This document shows positions 38,475-49,068 of a DNA stretch of 64,000 nucleotides, in pieces; the stretch's first letter is position 1, and every line of letters begins with the position of its first letter. Under the pieces are notes generated by a model. The model was given only the letters and a program-made list of their open reading frames with translations, did no database searches and was not told the DNA's origin. The position numbers and the translations under genes were made by a program. Source of the stretch: Ectocarpus siliculosus (taxonomy: Eukaryota; Sar; Phaeophyceae; Ectocarpales; Ectocarpaceae); assembly GCA_000310025.1 (NCBI GenBank), contig FN649737.1, positions 1,141,367 to 1,205,366 of the forward strand. The letters are read 5' to 3'.

Positions 38475-39130
38475 TCATTTCGGCACGGTGTTTCGCGCCA
38501 CTCGGTCCGCCTCTTCGCGTTTCCTGCCTTTCCTCGCCGTCTCGTCCGCCTGCTGTACCCCTCCCACCCCCGTGGTTGTTGCCGTGTCCGTGTTGTTGTC
38601 GGGCTTCTTGTTTCGTTTGAGCGCTCGTTGTCGGCTAGCCTCCTCTTCCTTCTTATGCCAGGAGGCCATGAACCTCTTAGCTCCCTGCAGTACCCCTGTA
38701 TGCCACCGTACCCCCCGGTCCACCTTCTTCGCTGCTTCCATCCAAGTTGTTTCCGGGACTCCGAAGAAGCATGGCTCGGCGTCCGTAGATCCGTGCTCTC
38801 CTTCGAACATCTTGAGGTCGTCCTTCAGGTACATCTGCCAGTTTTGCTCCGGTTTCCCCCTGCCTGGGCCCTCCCCCCCCACCAGTTCGCCAAGCATCAC
38901 CCGTTTCGGGAGTCGTCCGTCTGGCTGCCTTACCAGCGCTCCCGCGAACAGCAGGCGCCGTTGACGGATAGTGGTTTCCACGCTCTGGCACCCTACCCTC
39001 TTCAGGGTCTGGGCGTAGGAAAGCTGCCGGTAGGTGCCCTTCTTGCGTTGGTCACCGATAACTCGCAGGAGCAGTCGGTGGTGTATCGTCCGCAACGTCC
39101 GGTATTGGTCTTGTCTGTGCAGTCGAAATT
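38475..39130 (-). mobile_element. Non-LTR retrotransposon (LINE) pol C-terminal fragment
   Basis: An open minus-strand frame reads YRTLRTIHHRLLLRVIG, then LSYAQTLKRVGCQSVETTIR, RQRRLLFAGALVR and GRLPKRVMLGEL, then WQMYLKDDLK. This order matches the conserved tail after the reverse transcriptase in LINE pol proteins (RRLxxxGHxxR, RLPxxxLxGEL, W.D.LK motifs). Sequence upstream is lost in the gap at 39206-39305, so the element may be longer. The reverse transcriptase core itself is not visible. The tail after it is Lys/Arg-rich and then stops. Confidence 0.65.
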
Positions 39131-39205
39131 ATTGTGAAACAAGGGCGATCGACGGCGACGATCGACGGAGCGACGGCGGCGCGATCGAAGAAGGCGGCCC
39201 AAGGC

Positions 39206-39305
39206 NNNNNNNNNNNNNNNNNNNNNNNNNNNNNNNNNNNNNNNNNNNNNNNNNNNNNNNNNNNNNNNNNNNNNNNNNNNNNNNNNNNNNNNNNNNNNNN
39301 NNNNN
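39206..39305. other. Assembly gap of 100 N
   Basis: Exactly 100 N between CGATCGACGG-type repeats on the left and CGACCGACC repeats on the right. The true length is unknown and the order of flanking sequence depends on scaffolding. Confidence 0.99.
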
Positions 39306-39954
39306 GAAGTCCGTACGAACCAGGCCTCCCGATCGACCGACCAACCGACCGACCGACGATCGACCGACTCGACCCAACCCAACCCTACTCTAACCTACCC
39401 TATACCGTACACAACCCAACCACAACCACAACCACAACCCAATCACAACCCGACCGACCGACTGACCGACCGACTGACCCAACCCACGCTCTACCCCCAA
39501 TCCACACCCCTACACCCAACCCAACCCCAAAACAGAACCCGACCAACCGACCGACCAAACCCACCCTGCCCTACCCTACTCCACCCCAACCCAAACACAA
39601 CCCAACCCCAACTCGACCGACCGACCGACCGACCAAACCCACCGTACCCCAAAAGACGACCCTACCAGCCGACCGACCAAACCTACCCTACCTTCTACCC
39701 AACCCAACCCAACCCAACCCAACCCAAAACACAACGACCCGACGGACCGACCGACCTACCGACCCGACCCTACCCTACGCTATTACCCTACCCAACACAA
39801 CACAACACAACACAACACAACACAAATCGCAGAAAAACACAACCCCCAACCCAACCGACCAACCGACCGACCGAGCCTACCCACGCTACCCCGACCTCAT
39901 TCCAATTCGGCCCCAAAACACAATCCGAACAACCGACCGACCAAACCCACCCTA
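39306..39954. repeat. Simple-sequence block of CGAC and CCCAA/CACAA words
   Basis: About 650 bp built almost entirely from GACC/CGACC, CCCAACCC and ACAAC words, with G only in CGAC-type words and very little T. It is not the TTTAGGG-type telomere repeat. The long open frame across it and the gap is a by-product of the composition. It stops exactly where the beta-helix repeats begin. Confidence 0.8.
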
Positions 39955-42900
39955 TTTGGAGGTGCAATCTCCGGGTATGAATCGACCGTGTCCTGTGATG
40001 GCAATGGCACCCAGTTCAGCTCCAACTCCGCTGAATCTGGTGGTGGGACTTTCTTTGCGGAAAAGTCTCGTGTTTCGTTTAGCGGAACCACGTCATTTGC
40101 CAACAACTCTGCTGCATTCGGAGGTGCAATCCTTGCCTGGTGGAACTCGACGGTGTCTTGGGATGGCGACGGCACCCAGTTCGTCTCCAACTCGGCCAAC
40201 GAAGACATATATGAAGATGGTGGAATTGGAGGTGCAATGGTTGCTTTGTGGAACGCGACCGTGTCATGGGTTGGCGACCTAACCCATTTCGAGTCCAACT
40301 CCGCTTCATATGCTGGAGGTGCAATCTACATGGAGGAATCGATCGTGTCCTGGCAGGGCGACGGCACCCAGTTCAGCTCCAATTCCGCTACGGAAGGTGG
40401 AGGTGCAATCTACGCGTATGTATCGACCGTGTCCTGGGATGGCGACGGGACCCAGTTCAGCTCCAGCTCCGCTTCAGGTCATGACGGAGGTGCAATCTAC
40501 GCGAGTCAATCGGCGAATGCGTCCTGGGCTGGCGACGGCACTCAGTTTACCTCCAACTCCGCTGAAAACGGAGGTGCAATCTTCGCGAGTTTTTCGGCGA
40601 GCGTGTCCTGCGCTGGAACCACGACTTTCAGCAGCAACGTTGCGGGGAGAGACGGTGGCGCGCTACATTTGGACAATTTGAACGCCGTGGGATTTGATGT
40701 GGCATTTTCTGACTCGACGTTCATCAACAACAGTGCACAAAACGGGGGGGCGTTGTACTCTTGTCAGACTCTCTGAGTGACTTCAACTTCACGGACGCTA
40801 CTTTCCAGAGTAACTCCGCCAGCGGTGTAGGTGGAGCGGTCGTGGTGTACAACACCGGACGTAATAGCCTCGTTCCTGTGCTATTTTGGAGGTGTACTTT
40901 CTCGGATAACGTGGCAGACATCAACGGCGGGGCTGTTGAAACCTTTGCGGGATACCAAGAGTTTCGGTCCTGTGATTTTGAGGGCAACTCAGCAGGTGAG
41001 GAGAGGCGGACCATTCCGAAGGCAATCTTTTTGTGCGGATGCCGTCGTTTGTGGATTACGTGCTGTCCGAACACCTTTCAATATTGCGTTGCACTCGTAT
41101 TCCCTAGGCACCAACCGGCCCCCATTTTTCCGTTCCGCGAGATATCGGTGGAGCTATGAGACTCGGTGGAACAGTTGATGTCATCGACTGTGCTCTCCAA
41201 CTTCGCTTACACCCGTGGATTGCCTGTTGCTGCGGTCGGGTCTGCGAATATTAGCGGTTCATCGTTCGAGGGAAACCAAGTGTCTTGCGCGATTGGCTCG
41301 TATCGAAGCGCCACAGAAAAGGTATAAAGCAAACGGCTTTTGGGTAAGTCGCTATGCTGTTCCCCGGTAGTGCTGTGTCGTGACACGGTGTCTATACCGT
41401 CGTAATTAATTCGGTGTTTTGTCGCGAATCTCTTGAACCACTCAGGTGAAACACTCCAGTCGTTGAAAGTGATATCTCTCCCACAATACCTCGCCTCCTA
41501 CTACTGTTTGAAAAGCAGGAAACCAGTGCACGCTTCGAAACAGTGTGCCTCGATTGTCCTGCTTGGGACGAGTGTTCCGGCTGCTCCATCGAAAGCGGTG
41601 ACGTCACGCCGACGTGCGAGGTGCCATTGGAGCACACCTCGGCCGACAAAGATGGCCTGACGTTGGAAGCGCTCAAGATTGGCAGACTACTGGCGTGCAA
41701 CTGCGGAAAGCGTCATCATCCTGGCGTGCTACAACGCGCGTGCCTGCAGGGGAGGAGAAACGGGGTCGGACATGTTTTGTGCCCCAGGATACAAGGGACC
41801 ATGTGAGCGCGAGGTGGCTGATAGGAACGTACGATTTTGGTTCTGATATGTCTCGGAAGGTGTGAGAACCCTTGTTTGCATCCACACGTTTCATAACCCT
41901 CTCCCAAAACCTTGCTGCCGCGTGCGCGTGCCCATGTCTACCGTTGCAGATTGCGCCGTGTGCGAAACCGGTTATTCTCCATCGCTTGCTCGTACCTGTA
42001 CACAGTGCTCGAGCTCAAGACGCCAGGGACTATCGGCCGCCGCTCTCATCGTCGCGATTGTTGTAGTCTTCGCAATTGTGACCACTTTTCAATATTTGTC
42101 GTCAACGGAGCTTGAAGACAGGAACCTGACGTGCTTGCATCGAAGGATACTTCGAGCCGTTCCCGTCCAGGCATTAAAGATAATCGTCGTCGTGAGGCAG
42201 ATTTTAACCCAGGTACGCCCTCATCGAACTAACCGGACTGTTTCGTGTTGGAGAAAACCCGGTGTGGAGCGAGGAAGCTCGATAGTAAGCCCTGAGCGAA
42301 AGGACAGGCACAGACTTTCAGGAAATGCATTGATGGTAGCACGCTGGCAGAAGGCTAAAGGCCGTGGTCGGGGGTAAGTGCCCCCGCCATGCCCTAAACG
42401 ACAACACCTGTAAATTAGCTAATGGAAATACATTTTTCTCGCGCAGTATGCTGAAGCGGCCAACGTCACCTATCCTGGCGTGTACCAAGACTTTCTGAGC
42501 GCCATCAACGTCATCAACTTCGACCTCGGTTCCGTGCTCGCAGCTGGGTGCTTATTGTCCGACATGGACTTCCACGACCGACTTTTCGTCAGTACCGTAG
42601 GACTATTGGTTGTTGCTGGATTTTTGGCGGACGCCGTGTCATGCTGATGGGTGTAGTCGTCTTCATCTTTCCAAACGATGCGGCCAAGATAGCGATTACA
42701 ATGCTCATCGCTTTCTCTTTCTTGATTACTTGCGAAATATTGTCGCCTTACACGTCTGAGCCCGACATAAGGCTTTCGCTGGGGGGTCATGTGATTGTGT
42801 TTCTCAGCATGTTTGACTTGTTGCTGCTTAAGGTGGATGTGTCCGGCGAAAGAGAGCAGAGCCAGGCTGCATTTGCTGCAGCGTTGGTGGCAGGCCACGG

Positions 42901-43150
42901 TTTGATGATTCTTGCGATTGTGGTCGAAGTGGTTGGTATATGTTGCGCTTCAGGGACGAAGCGAGTTGTCAGAGCAGCGGCGTCATCAGAGAATTTCCCG
43001 TGGTTGAGGCCACGCACAGGATCGGATGATGTGCCTGCATTTGAGAGCGCTCCCGCATCATGGCGGTCGTCCATGCGGGAAAGATCGGTGTCAGAAGAGC
43101 CCGGACCGACTCGAAGGGTTGCTGGGACTGTGATTGCTGTAGGCAGGTAG
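39955..43150 (+). pseudogene. Decayed polymorphic-outer-membrane-protein-like beta-helix gene with membrane tail
   Basis: From 39955 the frame reads about eight repeats of GGAI...VSWxGDGTQFxSNSA, a right-handed beta-helix pattern like Chlamydia Pmp proteins and stramenopile relatives. Visible exons: 39955-40995 (frame change near 40770), about 41180-41321, 41544-41802, 41950-42212, 42447 onward. Later parts carry a Cys-rich segment (CLDCPAWDECSGC, then YWRATAESVIILACYNARAC, GYKGPYCAVCETGYSP), one hydrophobic helix (AALIVAIVVVFAIVTTFQYL) and a multi-pass tail (TYPGVYQDFLSAINVINFDL; GGRRVMLMGVVVFIFP; LLLKVDVSGEREQSQ). Lesions: no start or signal peptide because repeats replace the 5' end; frameshifts near 40770, in the 41.1-41.2 kb exon and near 41680; and near 42630 the tail jumps from VGLLVVAGF straight to GGRR, losing a long stretch usual in this family. 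Sequencing error could explain one shift, not all. Confidence 0.75.
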
Positions 43151-43689
43151 ACGTTTTTGTCGTTGTCATTATCTTGTGTAGCCTGGTGGTCATGTGATTC
43201 TCGGTGCGGCGGTGACGTTGATGGCACATATCAACAGAGCTTCCTCCAGCCTGGTGGCTGTGGTTCTCCTTAGTTTTGCGGTTTTGTGTGTGTTTGTGCG
43301 TGTGTGTCGCAAGCGGGCAAGTAAATGGCTTCCTTGTTTGCGACCTGGCGTTTTCCGTTCTTTGTGATAATAAAAAGACATTTAGCATGGCTCGTATAGG
43401 TTTTTTTTGTCGAACCACTTTTCCCCCCCGCAACTGTGATTTTTCCCCCTGAGCCGGAAGGAACTTCGTCGCTTTCTTATCACACACCCCCCTGTGTTAC
43501 TGAAACAGCCCTCTCTTCTAGCCTCACCGAATGCTTCAGCAACAGGTGTCACGCTTCTCACCGATAGTATAGCAGACTAGCTGTCTCGGAAAGAAAGAAT
43601 CAGCCCCCGGCATGCCCTATGAGAGACGCTGTGACATTCTCGAACGGGTAGCCTTTCTGTGAGGTTATATATTTATGTTTTAAATTGGT
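43151..43689. other. Spacer between two decayed copies
   Basis: No gene recognised. It contains T- and C-rich runs (about 43400-43445), and is 3' to the beta-helix pseudogene. Confidence 0.4.
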
Positions 43690-43894
43690 AGTCGGGTGAG
43701 CTCCGCCGCTATTAGGCGGACCCTTCGAGCAGAATGTTGCCTCCGCAAAACGCAGGACAATGGAGACAGGTGCAACCGATGGGTGACAGCTTGTTAACGC
43801 TTCCGGCTGGGAAAAAAGAAGTGCCCGGAACACGGGGGCGTGAAGGGTGAGAAAGGGGGTTTCGAGCGAAGAAAATACTCGAAAACAACACGGA
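43690..43894 (-). pseudogene. Stray copy of GH95 exon 7 start plus adjoining intron
   Basis: On the minus strand this reads FAEATFCSKGPPNSGG, matching the start of GH95 exon 7 ([15 protein letters not shown]). The match continues into intron 6 of that gene (about 28811-29008), including GATGGGTGACAGCTTG, CGCTTCCGGCTGGGAAAAAA and TCGAAAACAACACGG. The copy has scattered substitutions and small indels, and no other GH95 exon is nearby. Confidence 0.8.
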
Positions 43895-44345
43895 GGGACA
43901 CCACCAATTCATTTGTGGATCGGTCTAGCTATCAAATCGAGCTGTAGGCTATTAAATTAATCATCGTAACCATCAATGGTCGGTCTTACGTACACACATG
44001 CATACGTACACGGGAGGGGGGAAACATCTACTTGTTCCGTTAGCGTGGACACGAAGGAGGGCTCGCGGCGAAAGGGCTTCCATCCTAGATCTGTGCACCC
44101 AATACTCTCTCCCCCCGGCCCTTCCCAAGTGCTCAAAGTTTTGCCTTTGGGAAATAGGGACAATATCAAACACGACGCTGTCGGCTTGATACAAAGGTTG
44201 AACCAACCAGAACTGGGCTCGGACGCGAGGCCTCACGTTTTTTGCCATGGTTCACTCACAACCCCGGCGGTTGTAAGATCGGGAAATATTTCACCAACAA
44301 GTCTAGTTGAAACAATGGCAGTGTTGCAACGTCTCTCTCTCGTCG
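43895..44345. other. Region 3' of the kelch gene
   Basis: A minus-strand frame at about 43973-44248 is open for some 90 codons but shows no recognisable domain. It could be 3' untranslated sequence or an alternative last exon of the kelch gene. Confidence 0.35.
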
Positions 44346-47300
44346 TTAAAGGTACGAGCCACCCTTTCCCGTTGCAAGGTACTGCCCATGCAGCGAGCGC
44401 ACCCCCGATGAGCAAGATTGGGAGGCAGTAATCGAGTCATCGAGCGCTTTCGCCGTGGCTAGCCGAGCTTTCATGCTTGTTGTTGACCGCCCCACTCTTT
44501 TCTGCGACCAACCGCCTTTGCCTAGCGGTCCCTGTCCATCAAAAATGGTTCGTAGGGTCACCACCGGGCTGTGTCTGCTCAGCCTGTCCCGCGGCACCTC
44601 AGTTCCTTTGGTTTGCAGGGAGAACTTGGCGGATGCCTGCACGGACGAATAGGGCGAACGTGCAGAGACGTCATCCATGTTCGAAAGTACGGGTTGCAAG
44701 CTAGTCCTAAGAAGCTTTTCCCGGTTTGATTCAGCAACACAATTCGCAGCTAGTGATGCCCGGCCGGTCGCCGTCATGCGCTTACCTCGTACGGGAAGTT
44801 TCGCTCTCGTTCCACAACAGATTCAGGCACCATTCCCTCCACCGCATAGTGGCAGTCTGTTCCCTCATAAATCATAGTCCACGGTGGAGATGGGGATGCC
44901 GCACGGTGGATCCTGCTACGCCGCACACCACGCTCACGTTCCCCGTCGTTCCAACGGATGTCAAACAGCCCACCAACCACACTGGTGGCCGTTATCTCTG
45001 CGGGCAGAAGGTTCGGCAGTGGCTCTCGGCCCGTTGATGCTTCGACCCTCCCTCCGCCGACGGATGAAAGCCTCTGTTGATCGTCGCTAAAGAAGGATGA
45101 GCCCTCGCTTAGCGATCCTCCGGCGAGCGAGCCGGCATCGGAAACGCTGCTCGTGGTGATGGTGCTGTTGGAGGCCGCTGCCTTCCGTTGGGCCCGACTC
45201 ATATACTCCACGAGGACGCGGTCGCCCACCTCCCACTCGCGAAAACCGCCGCTCATGTACAAGGTATACTCCAAGCGACCATCCGGCGGTTTTCCGACGG
45301 CGTCCGTGGAAGGACGGTCCCATTCCAGCCAGAGGGTCGTGCTGTTTGCGCAGCGGAGCCTTGGGGTTGGGGCAATCGTGAGCTCCTGTTGTTGTCGTGG
45401 TTTGAAGCGATGAAGCGATGTAACATAGAGGCAAACCAGTTTGAGTCGCAAGACATGGAAGCAGGCAACGTCCCCTTGGTGGAAATCAGAGACGCAAAAT
45501 AGGAGGTGTAACGTTAAGAAACCCGATAATTTCAATGTATAAACCTTGGTATGGGACACATTCCCTTGTACAGGCGTGCGTCATTTCTTGTTGACAAGTT
45601 TGGGATCGTACCACGATGGCGCTTCGGGCGTCCTCAGCGGACATGAACTCGGTCTCAGCTGCCTCGCGCGCCAACTCCAGGCCCTTTCTCATTTCCTCCT
45701 GCCTGGCGGCCCTTCGCAGGGCTTCCGCTTCAGCGGCTTCCCGTTGCTGTCTCTCCCTCTCCAAGCGCATGTGGAATTCCTCTTCAAGCCTTTCCGATCA
45801 GTTGGCACACACGGTGTGATAGCATCAACCAAATGGAGTACCACAGCAGTACAGGGCATCGTGTTTGCACGCGGGTTCCTCTGGGTTCTGTGGCAACTTG
45901 AGATGTAGACAAGCAAACGGTTGGCGCCGCTGGCGTTGTAAGAGGGCAACCAAAGCCTTCGGGTCCAAATAAGCCAGATCAAACGAGATTAAACAGTCAA
46001 GGTCGAATTGTTCGTGGTGCAACGACGACGACAGCACCACCGGCGAAACCGATCATAAAAAGCTTTCAATTTTCCGGGCGCGTCTCGCACCTCCTTTCCT
46101 TTTCGTGCGGTTGCTCAATGTCCAGCACGAGCAAGGCCCCCTTCTCGGTTTCCGCACCCAAGCCTCCGAAATACATCACGCGGTTGCCTACTGCGCATCC
46201 TGCATGCTGCCCGCGCGACTCCGGCGATGGTATCGCGTTCTGAACTTCGTCGTCTATCTTCTTCACTCTCCAACGGTTTACCTCTACGCCTGCTTCGGCC
46301 TGAACAACCTGCAAGCAGCGGAGCACTGTCGTCGTTGCGTCAGTTTTCCTGCCCGTTACAGAATGCGGTCATTTCACTGGGAATCCCTTGTGTTAAAAGA
46401 GGCTTTTTTCTGCATGAATGTTGTCGTTGCAGCAGGAACGAAGTACACGTGGTTGTCGTTCAAATGCCGATTGCGCAGAAATATCTCTATCGTTGGACTT
46501 GACATACATAGTGAACGCAATCACATGCATTACACGATGTTACCGCGGGAGAAAGCGAAAGGGATTGGCAATCAAACAAACAACCAACGGGAATCTCTAC
46601 CTAACGGACATGTCAGATTCACCACTCTTCGGTCAACAGGCGACGAACACGGTCAAAGGAAATTCAACAAGCGGCCAACGCCTCGACCACTGTTGAAATT
46701 TTATGCGCATCAACCCATTGTTGAATTTCAAGGCACTGCTGAACGTTCATGTGCATCAGCCCGTTGTTGAAACTAAAACACGGAATCAGCAATTTGCCGG
46801 GCGCCGTCCGAGTGGAAACCCTGCTGTACCTGCATTGTTCTACCCCCGGGAGCGCCAAGGGTCATTGCCCGTTGCGTGGCCTCGAACAGCGCGCGCTGGG
46901 CTCGACGAAGCTGCCCGACCGCCGCGTCTAACCTCGGCCGTATGCCTTCTGGGTGTTCCTTCCCGACAGGTGTGCTCCACCGAAGGTGGTCTAGATCGAA
47001 CACGCGTACGCTCCCTTCCACGGTTTCCACCCTCTTGGAGGTCGGAAGACAACCACCCCAGAGGACCACTTTCTGGCCAAGAACTACAGCGGAAAAGTGC
47101 ATCCGCGCACTGGGCGGCGTTGTCTTGCCCCCCCCGACGGCCGGCGGGTTGCTCACTCCCCAGATCATGTTCTCCGTGTCTAGAAACGTCATGTCCAACT
47201 CTTTGAACGGGTGCTGAGAACGGAGCTTTGCCCAGTAAGTCATCGCCGCCTGCTCGTAGAGAACCTCTCGTAGCTCCTCCTCTCGTAGGTTTGTGTCGCT

Positions 47301-49068
47301 TTCTCGAGCCGCGATTGCCGCCGCCAACTGCGCTTGCCGCCGAGCGAGACTCCGCCACCTTTCTTTCTCGGAGCGACAAGAGTCCTTTGTTCTAGACGCC
47401 CGAAACGTCGAGCCCCCTTCACAGCTGTGGCTGTCCGGGCCAGAAAGAGATTCCGCAACCAATCCGCCAAGTTCCTTGTAGCTGTCGAAAGCTCCGACGG
47501 CGATCTCGGCCTCTTCCAGCTGGTAGGCGCGGTCAACCAAGCTTGCAGCGACACGTACGCGCAGATGGAGCCGATCGTGATCCGGTGGCAGCCCCTCCTC
47601 CGCCGATGTGCTCACGCAACACCCTCCGAGCACCAGCAACTGTCCCTGGGGACACGCCAACAGCACGTGCCCGTAGCGTGCAAGAGGTGGCGTTCCCACC
47701 ACGATCTGCTCGGTCCAACGCTCGGTCTGTACGTCCCACGTCCAAACGTCGTCGAAGACCCGCTCGTTGAGGAGGTCTGCGCCGCCAAATAGCACGACTT
47801 GTTCGCGAACCTTGACTGCGGAGCTCCAGAACCTCGGCGCCGGGCTAAGGTCCCCATCGCCTTCGTTGTTCGTTCGATGCCACCGCATCTCCCTAACGTC
47901 CAGAGTTTGAGTGTCTCCCGCTTGCAGCCCGCCCTGAAGCCTGCCTCCGAACATCCACATTGTTTCCCTATCAAGGGCGAGGGCCGTGTGGCCGTACCTT
48001 CCCTCGGGTAGATCGCCGCTGGTGTCTGGGCAGTGCCAAGTGCTGAGACCAATGTTAAACACTCGAACGTCTGCGTGATAGTGCAGTGGTTGCTGCCGAA
48101 TCCCACCACCGCTAATGCCCATGGCATCACCGGCATCGTCGCAATCGCTGCTGCACGTTGGGTCTTTTTCGTCGAGGTGGGCGTCCAACGGATGGTCGGA
48201 GTTGGTCGTAGACACCCCGCCAAACACCACTAGTAGTCGAGTATCCTCTCGCAAGTTGTCCGCTCCGTTCAGTACCACCATTGTGTGCCCTGATCTTGAA
48301 GACGGACTAGAAAGGTCCACCTTTCTCCCGGAGAGCTCGTCAGCAGGTTGCGCGCACAGCGTCTCCCACCGCAGGTTCCCCAAGGATGGACCGCCTCTGT
48401 CGGCGTTGATGGTCTTGGACACCAACGGAACTGGTGTCAGAACATCCGAAATGTCGTCCAAGGCGAAATCGATATTATCCTTCGGCAGTGGGTTCAAGAT
48501 GGGGGGTCGGGCTCGGTCGTCGAGCCATTCTTTGGTGTGCTCGCAACTTCCGTGTCGTAGAGTGCACACGACGCATCTGTGTAGAGGGTCGAGAGCCGCT
48601 CCTTCAGCAGGAGCTCGATCCTTCTCCCAAACAGACAGGCATTCGTCCACCTTTATAAAAATAGCGCACGCAGCCGTACGTAGCGGAATGTTCACGGATG
48701 GGCCCTGTTGGTGGCAATGTGTCCCCCGAAGTGACTCCGGTGCTTCTTTTTCGACACAAATAACCTTCGCTGTTCTCCATGGGCGCGCGGATACAAAAAT
48801 CATGCGCTTTCTCTCCCCCCCAACTCTACTTCTGCCGCATATTTTACCCTCTCTCTCGTACCGATTCTAAGATGTCGTCTCGGAGATAATTCCGCAGATC
48901 AAGCTCGCTCTCCTCCTCCTCTCCTGAATTGTCCTCTTTGCCAACGTGATTCCCGAGTTCTTTTTCGTCCGCCCCCACATTATCCGGATGTCCTTCATCG
49001 AATGCGCAACCCTCCTGCTTCCCACCGCTCCCTTCCTCGTCATCACCCTCGTCGCTCTTCTCCTTCAT
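44346..49068 (-). CDS. Kelch-repeat, coiled-coil and fibronectin III protein with probable Tudor-like insert
   Basis: Exons: 48862-49068, about 46830-48770, 46091-46308, 45612-45789, 44786-45385, 44346-44636; phases agree, roughly 1140 aa. The N-terminus is acidic. Exon 2 carries kelch blades (RYGHTALALDRETMWMFGG, RFWSSAVKVREQVVLFGG, RYGHVLLACPQGQLLVLGG, RMHFSAVVLGQKVVLWGG); exon 3 adds GQHAGCAVGNRVMYFGG. Between the fourth and fifth is a charged helical insert. Exon 4 is a coiled coil (LEEEFHMRLERERQQREAAE). Exons 5-6 form an FN3 domain, from PRLRCANSTTLWLEWDRP to SPVVTLRT, split by VGDRVLVEYMSR ... GLFDIRWNDGERERGVRR, which resembles a Tudor/Agenet module. Kelch followed by FN3 recalls host cell factor (HCF-1) proteins, so a scaffold role, perhaps in chromatin, is possible but inferred. 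The 5' end of exon 2 (48770 versus 48803) is uncertain. Confidence 0.85.

Noticed and set aside
39134-40282. 382-codon plus-strand frame spanning the N gap
   Set aside because: It runs through unknown bases and Pro/Thr-rich simple sequence, then reads the beta-helix repeats in the wrong frame.
48115-48870. 251-codon plus-strand open frame
   Set aside because: Antisense to the kelch exon. The minus strand has clear kelch blades, while the plus frame is Ser/Pro-rich with no domain.
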